A DNA stretch of 64,000 nucleotides, from contig NZ_CP023737.1 of NCBI RefSeq assembly GCF_002752655.1, forward strand, positions 62,001 through 126,000, given 5' to 3'. Source of the DNA: Methylosinus trichosporium OB3b (GTDB taxonomy: Bacteria > Pseudomonadota > Alphaproteobacteria > Rhizobiales > Beijerinckiaceae). The notes beneath the pieces are model-generated. The model saw only the letters and a program-made list of their open reading frames with translations, was not told the DNA's origin and ran no database searches. This document shows, piece after piece, positions 30,109-40,337 of the stretch; the first letter of the stretch is position 1; every line of letters starts with the position of its first letter. Made by a program: the position numbers and the translations under genes.

Positions 30109-30669
30109 ATGAGCCAGACTTTCGATCTGCCCGAATTGAAACGCCGTATGCAGGGCGCGATGGCGACGCTCAAGCACGAGCTCGGGGGGCTGCGCACCGG
30201 GCGCGCTTCGGCCGGACTGCTCGAGCCGATCCATGTCGAGGCCTATGGACAATCCACGCCGCTCAATCAGGTCGCGACGATCAGCGTCCCGGAGCCGCGC
30301 CTGCTGTCCGTGCAGGTGTGGGACAAGGGGCTCGTCTCGGCCGTCGACAAGGCGATTCGCGATTCCAATCTCGGCCTCATGCCGACGATCGAGGGCCAGG
30401 TGCTGCGCATCCGCACGCCCGAGCTCAACGAGCAGCGCCGCAAGGAGCTCGTCAAGGTCGCGCATAAATATGCGGAGGAGGCGCGCGTCTCGGTGCGTCA
30501 TGTGCGCCGCGACGGCATCGATATTTTGAAGAAGCTGCAGAAGGACCACGCTCTGCCCGAGGACGACGCCAAGCGTCACGAGACCGAGGTGCAGAAGGCG
30601 ACCGACGAGGCCGTGCGCGACATCGACGCCGCGCTGGCGCAGAAAGAAAAAGAGATCCTGCAAGTTTGA
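30109..30669 (+). CDS. frr: Ribosome recycling factor
   Basis: Releases ribosomes from mRNA after termination. The ATG at 30109 gives 186 residues, exactly the family length, with [45 protein letters not shown], the core signature. First gene of the envelope cluster. In many relatives rpsB-tsf-pyrH precede frr; here the upstream neighbour is the GlcG-like gene, so that link is broken. Confidence 0.97.
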   Translation: MSQTFDLPELKRRMQGAMATLKHELGGLRTGRASAGLLEPIHVEAYGQSTPLNQVATISVPEPRLLSVQVWDKGLVSAVDKAIRDSNLGLMPTIEGQVLRIRTPELNEQRRKELVKVAHKYAEEARVSVRHVRRDGIDILKKLQKDHALPEDDAKRHETEVQKATDEAVRDIDAALAQKEKEILQV

Positions 30670-30690
30670 GATTTTATCGCGACCGCGTCC

Positions 30691-30707
30691 CCCGGACCCT
30701 GTCCGGG
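30691..30707 (+). promoter_or_regulatory. Hairpin between frr and uppS
   Basis: Perfect 7-bp stem CCCGGAC/GTCCGGG with a 3-base loop, 22 bases after frr. No adjacent T-run; a run of nine T residues lies 42 bases further (30749-30757), just before the uppS start. Could be an attenuator or processing site. Confidence 0.35.
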
Positions 30708-30768
30708 AACCGGCGCGAGCGGGCGTTTCGCGTTGAGAGTAGTAGTGATTTTTTTTTCCACGACAGCC

Positions 30769-31566
30769 ATGGTGTGGATCGAAACGATGGGAGACGGCGG
30801 AGTTCTCGAATTCGGCGCGGCGGCCCTCGCGCCGCGGTCTGCGCCGCGTCATGTCGCGCTGATCATGGACGGCAACGGCCGCTGGGCGGCGGCGCGCGGA
30901 CTGCCCCGCTTCGAGGGGCACAGGCGCGGCGTCGAGGCGCTGCGCAAGACGGTGCGCGCTGCGATCGAGCTCGGCGTCGACTATCTCACGGTCTATTCCT
31001 TCTCCGTCGAGAACTGGTCGCGCCCCCCCGAGGAGGTCCAGAGCCTGCTCGCGCTGCTGCATCGCTTCATTCGCAACGATATCGGCGAGCTGCGCTCCAA
31101 CAATGTGCGGGTGAGGGTGATCGGCGACCGCATCGACCTTTCCGACGACATCGCGGCTCTGCTGCGCGAGGCGGAGGAGACGACGGCGGCCAACACCGGG
31201 CTGACTTTGATCGTCGCCTTCAATTATGGGGCGCGTCAGGAGATCGCGGCGGCCGCGCGCGCGCTCGCCGAGGAGGTCGCGGCCGGCCGGCTGCGGCCCG
31301 GCGATATCGACGCCGATGCGATCTCGGCGCGGCTGGACACGGCCGGCATTCCGGACCCGGATCTCATCATCCGCACCTCCGGCGAGCAGCGCCTGTCGAA
31401 CTTCATGCTCTGGCAGGCGGCCTATGCCGAGCTATTGTTCGTGCCGGTGCATTGGCCCGATTTCGATCGGGCGGATTTCGAGGCGGCGATCGACGATTAC
31501 GCGCATCGCGACCGACGCTTCGGCGGGCTCGCGCCAGTCGGAAGGCGTGCGAAGACAGCTTCATGA
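30769..31566 (+). CDS. uppS: Undecaprenyl diphosphate synthase
   Basis: Cis-prenyltransferase making the C55 lipid carrier for peptidoglycan and O-antigen. [28 protein letters not shown] holds the catalytic aspartate and phosphate-binding loop; [10 protein letters not shown] and the C-terminal [28 protein letters not shown] are diagnostic. About 265 residues from the ATG at 30769; the ATG at 30787 (259 residues) is equally plausible, and neither has a strong ribosome-binding site. The stop overlaps cdsA by four bases. Confidence 0.95.
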   Translation: MVWIETMGDGGVLEFGAAALAPRSAPRHVALIMDGNGRWAAARGLPRFEGHRRGVEALRKTVRAAIELGVDYLTVYSFSVENWSRPPEEVQSLLALLHRFIRNDIGELRSNNVRVRVIGDRIDLSDDIAALLREAEETTAANTGLTLIVAFNYGARQEIAAAARALAEEVAAGRLRPGDIDADAISARLDTAGIPDPDLIIRTSGEQRLSNFMLWQAAYAELLFVPVHWPDFDRADFEAAIDDYAHRDRRFGGLAPVGRRAKTAS

Positions 31567-32429
31567 GCGAACCACTGCGGTCAGGCCCCGCCCTCGCGGG
31601 CGGCAGAAGCGGAAAATTCGGGGATCTCGGTCCGCGCCTGCTTTCGGCGGCGGCGTTGATCGCGACGGCGGTCCTCGCTCTCTATCTCGGCGGCGACGTC
31701 TTCGCTTTGTTCTGGCTGCTGGCGGCTTTCGCCGTGTCCTGGGAGTGGCAGGGGATCGTCGGCGGCGCGCTCGGTCTCGCGCGCACCGCGCTCGGCGGCG
31801 CCTCGCTCGCCGCCGCCACGGCCTTCGCGGCGCATGGAGCGGGGCCGCTGGCGCTCGCCTCGCTCGGCGCCTTCGCCATTTTGTTCGCGGTGCTGGCGGG
31901 GCCGGAGCGCCGCTTCTGGGCGCCGCTCGGCCTCGTCTACGCCGGCTCGCTGGTGGTGTCGGCGAATGTGCTGCGCCGCTCGCCCGATTTCGGCGCGCTC
32001 TCCATCGCCTGGCTGTTCGCCGTCGTCTGGGGCGCCGATGTGATGGCTTATTTCGGCGGCCGGCTGATCGGCGGCCCCAAGCTGTGGCCGAAGGTCTCGC
32101 CGGGCAAGACCTGGTCCGGCGCGATCGTCGGCCTCGTCAGCGGCGCGTTTTTCGGCCTCGCGCTCGCCGTTTTCGGCCCTTGGCCGCAGGCGGCCTCGCC
32201 CGAACTCTTGGGGGTGGGGCTGGTCGCGGCGGCGCTGGCCCAGCTCGGCGATCTGTTCGAGTCGTGGATCAAGCGCCGCTTCGGCGTCAAGGATTCGAGC
32301 CGGCTCATCCCCGGCCACGGCGGCGTGATGGATCGCGTCGACGGCTTCATCTTCGCCAGCGCCTTCGCGGCGCTGCTCGGCGGATTGCGCGGTCAGGAAT
32401 CCCTGGCCGCTGGACTTTTCATCTGGTAG
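31563..32429 (+). CDS. cdsA: Phosphatidate cytidylyltransferase
   Basis: Makes CDP-diacylglycerol for all phospholipids. The 288-residue polytopic membrane protein ends with the signature [38 protein letters not shown], preceded by [30 protein letters not shown] at 31563 overlaps uppS by four bases; dxr starts 7 bases after the stop. Confidence 0.96.
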   Translation: MSEPLRSGPALAGGRSGKFGDLGPRLLSAAALIATAVLALYLGGDVFALFWLLAAFAVSWEWQGIVGGALGLARTALGGASLAAATAFAAHGAGPLALASLGAFAILFAVLAGPERRFWAPLGLVYAGSLVVSANVLRRSPDFGALSIAWLFAVVWGADVMAYFGGRLIGGPKLWPKVSPGKTWSGAIVGLVSGAFFGLALAVFGPWPQAASPELLGVGLVAAALAQLGDLFESWIKRRFGVKDSSRLIPGHGGVMDRVDGFIFASAFAALLGGLRGQESLAAGLFIW

Positions 32430-32436
32430 GCGCGTC

Positions 32437-33681
32437 ATGGCGACAGGCATCCGAAGCGACGATTTTTCCATTCCGGCCGGGCGCTCGCGCCCGCGGCGCA
32501 TCGTGCTGCTCGGCGCGACGGGGTCGATCGGCCGCTCGACCGTCGACCTGCTGGAGCGCGATCCACGCGGCTTCGAGGTCGCGGCGGTCGCCGGCGGCCG
32601 CGATGTCGAGGCTCTGGCCCGCGTCGCCCGCGCCGTTCGGGCCGAGTTCGCCGCCATCGCCGATCCCGATGCGCTCGGGGCTCTGAAGCAGGCGCTCTCC
32701 GGCAGCGGGATCGAGGTAGGCGCCGGCCCTGCGGCCGTGGTCGAGGCCGCCGAGCGCGAGGCCGATCTCGTCGTCAGCGCCATCGTCGGCGCCGCCGGCG
32801 TCGTTCCCACCCACGCGGCGCTGCGGCTCGGGCGCGACGTCGCCCTCGCCAACAAGGAATGCCTCGTCTGCGCCGGCGCGCCCTTCATGCGCGAGGCCGA
32901 GAAGGCCGGGGCCCGGCTGCTGCCGATGGACAGCGAGCACAACGCCATCTTCCAGGCGCTGGGCGGGGCCGATCCGGCGACCATCGAGCGCATGACCCTG
33001 ACCGCCTCGGGCGGGCCGTTCCGCACCTGGACCCGCACGGCGATCGCCGAGGCGACGCCGGAGCAGGCGCTCGCCCATCCCAATTGGGCCATGGGTCCGA
33101 AGATCACGATCGACTGCGCCGGCATGATGAACAAAGGCCTCGAGCTGATCGAGGCGCATCATTTGTTCGGCGTCCCGGCGGCGCGGCTCGATGTGGTGGT
33201 GCATCCGCAGTCGATCGTCCACGGCCTCGTCTCCTTCTCCGACGGCTCGGTGACGGCCGGGCTCGCCGTTCCCGACATGCGCGTGCCGATCGCCCATTGC
33301 CTCGCTTTTCCCGATCGGCTGACGACGCCCGCGCGGCGTCTCGACCTCGCGGCGATCGGCCAGCTCACCTTCGAGCGCCCGGATTTCGAGCGCTTTCCGG
33401 CGCTGCGGCTGGCGCTCGACGCGCTCGGGGAGGGCGGGGGGCTGCCGACCGTGCTCAACGCCGCCAATGAGATCGCCGTCGAGGGCTTTCTGTCGCGGCG
33501 CATCGGCTTCGAGGGAATCCACCGCCATGTGGCCGCCGCCTGCGAGGCCGCGCTCAAGGACGGCACGGCGCGCGAGCCGGGGAGTGTGGAAGAAGCGCTC
33601 GATATTGACCATATCGTCAGAGAAAGGTCGCGGGCCGCCTTGGCGATGCCCGCGGCTTCGGGCATGTTAACGCTTACGTAA
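32437..33681 (+). CDS. dxr: 1-deoxy-D-xylulose-5-phosphate reductoisomerase
   Basis: NADPH-dependent second step of the MEP isoprenoid pathway, supplying the precursors used by UppS. The Rossmann motif is LLGATGSIGRSTVDLL; metal and substrate binding blocks are LANKECLVCAG, PMDSEHNAIFQAL, TASGGPFR and NAANEIAVEGFL. The 414-residue length includes a short extra N terminus. Within the frr-uppS-cdsA-dxr-rseP series. Confidence 0.97.
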   Translation: MATGIRSDDFSIPAGRSRPRRIVLLGATGSIGRSTVDLLERDPRGFEVAAVAGGRDVEALARVARAVRAEFAAIADPDALGALKQALSGSGIEVGAGPAAVVEAAEREADLVVSAIVGAAGVVPTHAALRLGRDVALANKECLVCAGAPFMREAEKAGARLLPMDSEHNAIFQALGGADPATIERMTLTASGGPFRTWTRTAIAEATPEQALAHPNWAMGPKITIDCAGMMNKGLELIEAHHLFGVPAARLDVVVHPQSIVHGLVSFSDGSVTAGLAVPDMRVPIAHCLAFPDRLTTPARRLDLAAIGQLTFERPDFERFPALRLALDALGEGGGLPTVLNAANEIAVEGFLSRRIGFEGIHRHVAAACEAALKDGTAREPGSVEEALDIDHIVRERSRAALAMPAASGMLTLT

Positions 33682-33745
33682 CCAAGACGGCGGCCCGGAC
33701 GGGCGAAACTCTTGGTGCCGTCACGCGTTTGCCGGGAGTATCGCT

Positions 33746-34903
33746 TTGCTGGACCTCGTCATGTCGATCCTCACCTATATCGTCCCCTTCATCTTCGTGC
33801 TGACCGTCGTGGTCTTCTTCCACGAGCTCGGCCATTTCCTGGTCGGACGCTGGTGCGGCGTCAAGATCGACGCCTTCTCGATCGGCTTCGGCCCCGAGCT
33901 CTGGGGCCGCGAGGACCGGCGCGGCACGCGCTGGCGCGTCGCCGCCATCCCGCTCGGCGGCTATGTGAAGTTCCACGGCGACGCCAATGGCGCGAGCGTC
34001 CCCGATCCCGAGCGAATCGCGGCCATGCCGGAGGAAGAGCGCAAGGTCGCCTTCGCCGCCCAGCCGGTGTGGAAGCGCATGGCCATCGTGCTCGCCGGCC
34101 CGGTCGCCAATTTCGTCCTGGCGCTCGCCATCTTCACCGTCCTGTTCGCGACAGTCGGACGCAATGTGCTGACGCCGCGCGTCGCCACGGTCACGCCGGC
34201 GAGCGCCGCGGCCGAGGCCGGCTTCCAGCCCGGCGATCTCGTCCTATCGATCGACGATCAGCCGATCGATAGCTTCGCCCGCATGCAGGAGATCGTCGCC
34301 ACCTCGACCGGCAAGCCGTTGACCATAGTGGTGCGCCGCGCCGAGCGTGAGGAGACTTTGACGGCGACGCCGCAATTGCGCGAGATCGAGACGGCGCTCG
34401 GCAAGACGAGAGTCGGCATGCTCGGCCTGCAGGCGAGCAATAATCCGGCCGACCTGCGCGAGGAGCGCTTCGGCCTCGGTCGCTCCGTTCTGCTCGCCGC
34501 CGGCGAAACCTGGATGATCGTCGAGCGCACCGGCGCATATCTCGGCGGGCTGATCGCCGGACGCGAGGGCGCCGACCAATTGTCCGGCCCGATCGGCATC
34601 GCCCAGGTCTCCGGCCAGATGGCCAAGGCGATCGACAAGGTCGGCCTGACGCCGCTGTTCAACCTCATCGCGATCCTGTCGATCTCGATCGGCCTGCTCA
34701 ATCTGATGCCCGTGCCGCTGCTCGACGGCGGCCATCTGATGTTCTACGCGATAGAGGCGGCGCGGGGACGCGCGCTCGCCGAACGCACGCAGGAATATGC
34801 GTTCCGACTGGGCCTCGCCATGGTGACGACGCTGATGGTGTTTTCGACCTACAACGACGTCGCGCGGCTCCTGCGCAAGTTGACCGGCGCGGGCGATAAC
34901 TGA
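33746..34903 (+). CDS. rseP: Site-2 protease RseP/MmpA
   Basis: Intramembrane zinc metalloprotease that cleaves anti-sigma factors or, in Caulobacter, PodJ. 385 residues from the TTG at 33746, which has GGGAG seven bases upstream; the ATG at 33761 is an alternative. HELGH in the first membrane helix and NLMPVPLLDGGHL in the third give the zinc site. A single PDZ domain (ASAAAEAGFQPGDLVLSIDDQPI) lies between. Followed by a strong terminator, so bamA has its own promoter. Confidence 0.94.
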   Translation: MLDLVMSILTYIVPFIFVLTVVVFFHELGHFLVGRWCGVKIDAFSIGFGPELWGREDRRGTRWRVAAIPLGGYVKFHGDANGASVPDPERIAAMPEEERKVAFAAQPVWKRMAIVLAGPVANFVLALAIFTVLFATVGRNVLTPRVATVTPASAAAEAGFQPGDLVLSIDDQPIDSFARMQEIVATSTGKPLTIVVRRAEREETLTATPQLREIETALGKTRVGMLGLQASNNPADLREERFGLGRSVLLAAGETWMIVERTGAYLGGLIAGREGADQLSGPIGIAQVSGQMAKAIDKVGLTPLFNLIAILSISIGLLNLMPVPLLDGGHLMFYAIEAARGRALAERTQEYAFRLGLAMVTTLMVFSTYNDVARLLRKLTGAGDN

Positions 34904-34997
34904 TCGGCCTGCGTATTCATCGCATCAGGAAAACTTCTGAGATTCTGTCGAAGGGGGACGATTCGACTGGATTTCGCCATCTTTCTGACGACGATCG

Positions 34998-35028
34998 AAG
35001 GACCCCGGCGGACATCGCCGGGGTCCTT
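34998..35028 (+). terminator. Strong hairpin terminator after rseP
   Basis: Perfect 13-bp stem AAGGACCCCGGCG / CGCCGGGGTCCTT with a 5-base loop, 94 bases past rseP. The U-tract is weak, being part of the stem. The remaining bases to 35264 carry no gene and probably hold the bamA promoter. Confidence 0.65.
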
Positions 35029-35264
35029 CGCGTGTCGGGCGGCCCGTGTCGTTAACGCCGCGATCACCATGATTTGTGGCTTGTTCGCCACCTGCGGGAC
35101 AAATCGAAGGACCGTGACATGATCGGGATTTGCAGTAGTCGGTAAACCTTGTAGAAGGTTGATGATCGGATCGGATGGCGTGATGCGCGGCGTGCGTGCG
35201 TCGTCCCGGCACGTGAGCCGCGCCGCTTTCCGGCGGCAGACGCGGCGACGAGGACTTAGGATTT

Positions 35265-37757
35265 ATGATGCAGTCCATCGAGGCTTTCTGGAAACGTTCC
35301 TGTGTTCTGGCCGCGATGGCGGTCGTCCTCGTTCTGTCCCCTCCCGCCTTTGCGGAGGAGATCGTCGTCGTCGGCAACACGCGCGGCGACGCGGAAATGA
35401 TCCGCTCCTATTTCTCCGGCACCAGCCCGGAAGATGTCGAGCAAGGGCTGCAGGCGCTGCGCAACAGCGGCCGGTTCTCCAATGTGTCGGCGACGCGTGA
35501 GCATGGTCGCCTGGTGATCCACGTGTCCGAGAGCAATCTCATCAATCGCGTCGTCTTCGAGGGCAACAGCAAGGTCAAGACCGACACGCTGACCTCTGAG
35601 GTGCGCACGCGCGCGCACGGCTCCTTCAACAAGGCCGTCATCGATCAGGACATCGCGCGCCTCCTCGAGATCTACAAGCGCTCCGGCCGCGCCGGCGCGA
35701 AGATCACCTATCGCACCATCGAATTGCCGAACGGCCGCATCGATGTGGTGTTCAACGTCGAGGAAGGCGAGAAGACCGGCGTCAAGGAGATCAAATTCGT
35801 CGGCAACAATGTCTATTCGACCGGGCGTCTCGTCGAGCTGATGGAGACGACGGAGATGAACTTCCTGTCGTTCCTGAAAACGAGCGACGTCTATGATCCG
35901 GACCGCATCGCTTCCGACCTCGAGCTGGTTCGCCGCTTCTATCTGAAGAACGGCTACGCCGACTTCCATGTCGTCAGCTCCGACGCCGTGTTCGATCCGG
36001 CGCAGGGCGGCTATATCGTCAACATCGTCGTCGAGGAGGGGCCGGAATATCGCGTCTCTTCCGTCGACATCGAATCGCATCTGCCCGATATCGATCCGCA
36101 ATCGCTGCGCGGCGATCTGCGCATCGAGGCCGGCGACGTCTATAATGGCGACGCCGTCGAGAAGACGGTCGAGGCGCTGACGCGCGAGATCGCCAAGAAG
36201 GGCTACGCCTTCTCGCAGGCGCGGCCGCGCGGCGAACGCAATCCGGCGGCGCAGACGGTGGCCATCCGCTTCGTCATCGACGAGGGCCCGCGCGTCTACA
36301 TCGAGCGCATCAACATCCGCGGCAACACGCGCACGCGCGACTATGTGATTCGCCGCGAGTTCGAGATCGGCGAGGGCGACGCCTATAATCGCGTGCTGAT
36401 CGACCGCGCCGAGCGTCGCCTCAACGGCCTCGGCTTCTTCAAGAAGGTGCGCGTCACCAACGAGCCGGGCTCGTCCTCCGACCGCGTCGTCATCAATGTC
36501 GACGTCGAGGATCAGGCGACCGGCAATTTCGGCGTCTCGGGCGGATATTCGACCGTGCAAGGCTTCATGGGCGAAGTCTCGGTGTCGGAGAGCAACTTCA
36601 TGGGCAGGGGGCAGGCGGCGCGCGCCTCGGTCGAGGTCGGTCAGCGCGCCCGCGGCGTCAGCTTCAGCTTCACCGAGCCCTATTTTCTCGACCAGCGGCT
36701 CTCTGCGGGTTTCGACCTCTTCGCCAAGGCCTCGAACGCCTATTACTATTCCTACTACAACACGACCTCGGTCGGCGGCACGCTGCGCCTCGGCGTGCCG
36801 ATCACCGACGAGATCAGCATCTCGCCGCGCTATTCGATCTACAACACGCACATCTCGATCCCCAACGACAGCAGCCGTCCCTATAACGACTGTCAAAATC
36901 CGATCTGGGGCTACACGCCGGGCTTCGGCTATATCTACGCGCCGACCCCGTCCGACGTGAGCCTCTATTACAATTGTCAAAGCAATGGCGAGGCGTCGCT
37001 CGCCATCAAGGAGACGGTGGGCTCGCGCCTCACCTCGATGATCGGCTACTCGCTGTCCTACAACACGCTCGACAATATCCGTAATCCGAAGAACGGCGTG
37101 CATGCCCAGCTGTCGCAGGATGTCGCGGGCCTCGGCGGCGTCAGCCGCTATGTGCGCACGACCGCTGACATCCGCTACTTCCACGAGCTGCCGTTTATCG
37201 ACGATGTGGTCGGCATCGCCCGCGTGCAGGGCGGCAACATGTTCGGCCTCGGCGACTACAAGTTCCGCGTGGTCGATAATTTCAACCTCGGCCCGACCTT
37301 GGTGCGCGGCTTCGCGCCGGGCGGCCTCGGACCGCGCGACATCTCGAACTGGACCAGCACTTACGGCAACTCGCTCGGCGGCACGAATTATGTCGGCGCC
37401 TCGCTCGAAGTGCAGTTCCCGATCTGGGGCCTGCCCAAGGACATCGGCCTGCGCGGCGCCCTGTTCGCCGACGCCGGCACGCTGTGGGGCTATGACGGGC
37501 GGACCAACTTCAGCCAAGTGCTGACCGGCTCCTACAACCCGACCTGCACCTATCCTTACACGGCGGCGTCGAACTACGGCCAAGGCACCTGCATCATCGT
37601 CTCCGGCGACCAGGCGCAGATCCGCTCCTCGGTCGGCGCCTCGGCGCTGTGGCAGTCGCCGCTCGGCCCGATCCGCTTCGACTATGCGGTGGTGCTGTCC
37701 AAGGCCTATGGCGACGTCACGCAGCGGTTCCGCTTCTCCGGCGGCGCGAATTTCTGA
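35265..37757 (+). CDS. bamA: Outer-membrane protein assembly factor BamA
   Basis: Core of the BAM complex that inserts beta-barrel proteins. 830 residues with a signal peptide (CVLAAMAVVLVLSPPAFAEEI), five POTRA domains (for example FEGNSKVKTDTLTSEVRTR and INIRGNTRTRDYVIRREFEIGEGD) and a 16-strand barrel with the lock motif LVRGFAPGGLGPRD. It ends in phenylalanine (RFSGGANF), the usual barrel signal. Barrel loops are rich in tyrosine and asparagine. Confidence 0.97.
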   Translation: MMQSIEAFWKRSCVLAAMAVVLVLSPPAFAEEIVVVGNTRGDAEMIRSYFSGTSPEDVEQGLQALRNSGRFSNVSATREHGRLVIHVSESNLINRVVFEGNSKVKTDTLTSEVRTRAHGSFNKAVIDQDIARLLEIYKRSGRAGAKITYRTIELPNGRIDVVFNVEEGEKTGVKEIKFVGNNVYSTGRLVELMETTEMNFLSFLKTSDVYDPDRIASDLELVRRFYLKNGYADFHVVSSDAVFDPAQGGYIVNIVVEEGPEYRVSSVDIESHLPDIDPQSLRGDLRIEAGDVYNGDAVEKTVEALTREIAKKGYAFSQARPRGERNPAAQTVAIRFVIDEGPRVYIERINIRGNTRTRDYVIRREFEIGEGDAYNRVLIDRAERRLNGLGFFKKVRVTNEPGSSSDRVVINVDVEDQATGNFGVSGGYSTVQGFMGEVSVSESNFMGRGQAARASVEVGQRARGVSFSFTEPYFLDQRLSAGFDLFAKASNAYYYSYYNTTSVGGTLRLGVPITDEISISPRYSIYNTHISIPNDSSRPYNDCQNPIWGYTPGFGYIYAPTPSDVSLYYNCQSNGEASLAIKETVGSRLTSMIGYSLSYNTLDNIRNPKNGVHAQLSQDVAGLGGVSRYVRTTADIRYFHELPFIDDVVGIARVQGGNMFGLGDYKFRVVDNFNLGPTLVRGFAPGGLGPRDISNWTSTYGNSLGGTNYVGASLEVQFPIWGLPKDIGLRGALFADAGTLWGYDGRTNFSQVLTGSYNPTCTYPYTAASNYGQGTCIIVSGDQAQIRSSVGASALWQSPLGPIRFDYAVVLSKAYGDVTQRFRFSGGANF

Positions 37758-37804
37758 CCGAAGGCCGCTTTCACGCGCTCTTCGCGCGGGATAAACTTAT
37801 CCTG

Positions 37805-37844
37805 ATCCCCGGGCGCCCGAGAGGGACGGCCCGGGGATTTTCTT
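37805..37844 (+). terminator. Intrinsic terminator after bamA
   Basis: Perfect 10-bp stem ATCCCCGGGC/GCCCGGGGAT with a 14-base loop, followed by TTTCTT. A good rho-independent terminator; lpxD (37920) must then have its own promoter or rely on readthrough. Confidence 0.7.
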
Positions 37845-37919
37845 CGTGGGATGGCGCGCGGAGGCGGGCGCCCGACGCGCCGCCGATCCGGAGCGTCTTC
37901 GTCCCATTCGGGAGGCCGC

Positions 37920-38975
37920 ATGATGAGCGCTGGCGGATTCTTCCGTCTCGACCGACCTTTGAGCTTGGCGGAGGCCGCCGAGATCGGCGGCGCGCGGCTC
38001 GCGGCGCCGGTCGCGGAGGAGGGAGTGGTCATCATCGGCGTCGCCGCGCTCGATCGCGCGCACGCCGGCGATCTCTCCTTCTACGATCGGCCCCGCTATG
38101 CGGCGGGGCTGCGCCTCTGCCGCGCCACCGCCTGTCTTCTACGCGCGCGCGACCTTCCCGCTCTGCCGCCCGGCGTCGCCGCGCTGATCGCGTCGGACCC
38201 GCACGCGGCCATGGCCAGAATCATGGCGGCGCTGTTCCCCGAGGCGCTGCGGCCGCAATCGCTGTTCGCCTCGTCGGGCGTCTCGCCCGGCGCCGTGGTG
38301 CATCCGTCGGCGCGGCTCGAGCCCGGCGTCATCGTCGATCCAGGCGCCGTCATCGGACCGCGCGCGGAGATCGGAGCGGGCAGCGTCATCGGGCCGCAGG
38401 CGGTGATCGGCCCCGATGTGCGTATCGGCCGCGGCTGCTCGATCGGCGCCGGCGCCAGCCTGCTCTGCGCGCTGATCGGCGACCGCGTCATCATCCACCC
38501 GGGCGCACGGCTCGGGCAGGACGGCTTCGGCTTCGTCCTCTCGCGCCAGGGCCACGTCAAATCGCCGCAAATCGGCCGCGTCATCGTCCAGGACGATGTG
38601 GAGATCGGCGCCAATACGACGATCGACCGCGGCGCGACGCGCGACACGATCATCGGTGAGGGAACGAAGATCGACAATCTCGTGCAGATCGGCCACAACG
38701 TGGTGATCGGGCGCGGCTGCGTCATTGTCGCGCAATCGGGCCTCGCCGGTTCCTGTGAGATCGGCGATTTCGTCGCGCTCGGCGGCCAATCGGCGATCGG
38801 CGGCCATCTGACGATCGGCGAAGGCGCGCGGATCGCGGCCAAGTCCGGCGTTACACGGGACGCGCCGTCGATGGCGCGGCTGAGCGGCGTTCCCGCTCGG
38901 CCCGTGCGTCGCCATTTGCGCGGCGAGCTGCTGCTCGACCGACTGGCGCGGCGCGACGGCGAGCCGCCGTGCTGA
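37920..38975 (+). CDS. lpxD: UDP-3-O-(3-hydroxyacyl)glucosamine N-acyltransferase
   Basis: Third step of lipid A synthesis. Start at ATG 37920 with GGGAGG upstream (ATG 37923 also possible); 351 residues. An N-terminal uridine-binding domain is followed by a left-handed beta-helix of hexapeptide repeats ([28 protein letters not shown]). The catalytic histidine is in [14 protein letters not shown], and GQDGFGFV is conserved. Starts the lpxD-fabZ-lpxA-lpxB unit. Confidence 0.95.
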   Translation: MMSAGGFFRLDRPLSLAEAAEIGGARLAAPVAEEGVVIIGVAALDRAHAGDLSFYDRPRYAAGLRLCRATACLLRARDLPALPPGVAALIASDPHAAMARIMAALFPEALRPQSLFASSGVSPGAVVHPSARLEPGVIVDPGAVIGPRAEIGAGSVIGPQAVIGPDVRIGRGCSIGAGASLLCALIGDRVIIHPGARLGQDGFGFVLSRQGHVKSPQIGRVIVQDDVEIGANTTIDRGATRDTIIGEGTKIDNLVQIGHNVVIGRGCVIVAQSGLAGSCEIGDFVALGGQSAIGGHLTIGEGARIAAKSGVTRDAPSMARLSGVPARPVRRHLRGELLLDRLARRDGEPPC

Positions 38976-39043
38976 GGGACGCGCGCGAAGAGAGATCGGG
39001 CGAAGTCGGCCGCAAGACGCCGACGCCCGCAGGGAGGACATCA

Positions 39044-39502
39044 ATGGACGACACCACAGCGCGCGCTGGCGCGACGATCGACATCGCGCGGATCATGCAG
39101 CTGCTGCCGCATCGCTATCCCTTTCTGCTGATCGACCGCGTCATCGACGTCGACGGCGACCGTTTCGGCGTCGGCGTCAAGAATGTGACGGTCAACGAGC
39201 CGCAGTTTCAGGGCCATTTTCCCGAGCGGCCGATCTTTCCGGGCGTGCTGCTGATCGAGGCGATGGCGCAGACGGCCGGCGCGATCGCGCTCAATGCGCG
39301 CGCGCGGGAGCGCCCGGGCAGCGTCTTCTTCGTCACCATCGACAAGGCCAAGTTCCGCCGACCCGTGCAGCCCGGCGACCGCGTCGAACTCCATATGACC
39401 AAGACGGCGCAGCGGCGAGACATCGTCTGGTATTCTGGCCGAGCGCTCGTCGATGGCGCGCTGGTCTGCGAGGCCGAGGTCAGCGCCAAGCTCGGCGATT
39501 GA
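39044..39502 (+). CDS. fabZ: (3R)-hydroxyacyl-ACP dehydratase
   Basis: Fatty acid elongation dehydratase; balances acyl chains between lipid A and phospholipids. ATG at 39044 with AGGGAGG upstream; 152 residues. Hot-dog fold with [14 protein letters not shown] and the catalytic [20 protein letters not shown]. Overlapping extensions upstream into lpxD are rejected. Confidence 0.97.
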   Translation: MDDTTARAGATIDIARIMQLLPHRYPFLLIDRVIDVDGDRFGVGVKNVTVNEPQFQGHFPERPIFPGVLLIEAMAQTAGAIALNARARERPGSVFFVTIDKAKFRRPVQPGDRVELHMTKTAQRRDIVWYSGRALVDGALVCEAEVSAKLGD

Positions 39503-39527
39503 GGCGGCGCGTCATGGGCGGGATGAT

Positions 39528-40337
39528 GTGAAAGCGCGAGTTCACGCGACAGCGATCGTGGAGAGCGGCGCCCGTCTCGGCGACGGCGTGGCGGTCGGCC
39601 CATTCTGCTATATTTGTGCCGGCGCCGAGCTCGCCGAGGGCGTCACGCTGCTCTCGCATGTCGTCGTCGCCGGGCGCACGCGCATCGGCGCGCGAACCAT
39701 CGTCCATCCCTTCGCCGCGATCGGCGCGGCGGCGCAGGATTTGAAAGCCAAGGGCGCCGCCGGCGCGCTCGTCGTCGGCGCCGATTGCGTGATCCGAGAA
39801 GGTGTGACGCTCAACGCCGGCACGCCCGCCGGCGGCGGCGAGACCAGGATCGGCGACGGCTGCGCCTTTCTCGCTCACGCGCATGTCGGGCACGACTGCC
39901 GGCTCGGCGACGGCGTCGTGCTCGCCAATCAGGTGCTGCTCGGCGGCCATGTGCGCATCGGCGATCATGCGGCGATCGGCGGCGCCAGCGTCGTGCATCA
40001 GAATGTGCGCATCGGCGCTCACGCTTATGTCGGCGGGCTCTCGGGGCTCGAGGGCGATCTCGCGCCCTTCGGCCTCGCCGGCGGCAATCGCGCGCATCTC
40101 TTCGGCCTCAATCTCATCGGGCTGAAACGCCGCGGCTTCGCCGAGGAGCGGCTCTCGCGCTTGCGCGCCGCGTTTCGGCTGCTGTTCTCGGACGAGGCGC
40201 CGGAGCAGGGGGTGCTCGCCGAGCGGATCGAGCGCGCCGCGCGCGATTTTTCGGACGACGCCGATGTCGAGGCCGTGCTCGCCTTTCTGCGCGCCGAGCG
40301 CGAGCGGCCGCTGTGCGCGCCGCGGCGGAGGGGCTAG
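39528..40337 (+). CDS. lpxA: UDP-N-acetylglucosamine acyltransferase
   Basis: First step of lipid A synthesis. GTG at 39528 gives 269 residues, beginning VKARVHATAIVESGARLGDGVAVGPFCYI, the family start. Hexapeptide beta-helix, catalytic histidine in LAHAHVGHDCRLGD, and the C-terminal helix domain with GGNRAHLFGLNLIGLKRRGF. The stop (TAG at 40335) overlaps the lpxB GTG. In many alphaproteobacteria lpxI lies next; here it is missing. Confidence 0.96.
   Translation: MKARVHATAIVESGARLGDGVAVGPFCYICAGAELAEGVTLLSHVVVAGRTRIGARTIVHPFAAIGAAAQDLKAKGAAGALVVGADCVIREGVTLNAGTPAGGGETRIGDGCAFLAHAHVGHDCRLGDGVVLANQVLLGGHVRIGDHAAIGGASVVHQNVRIGAHAYVGGLSGLEGDLAPFGLAGGNRAHLFGLNLIGLKRRGFAEERLSRLRAAFRLLFSDEAPEQGVLAERIERAARDFSDDADVEAVLAFLRAERERPLCAPRRRG

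Noticed and set aside
35256..37583. 775-codon minus-strand frame under bamA
   Set aside because: Complete overlap with bamA; no recognisable protein.
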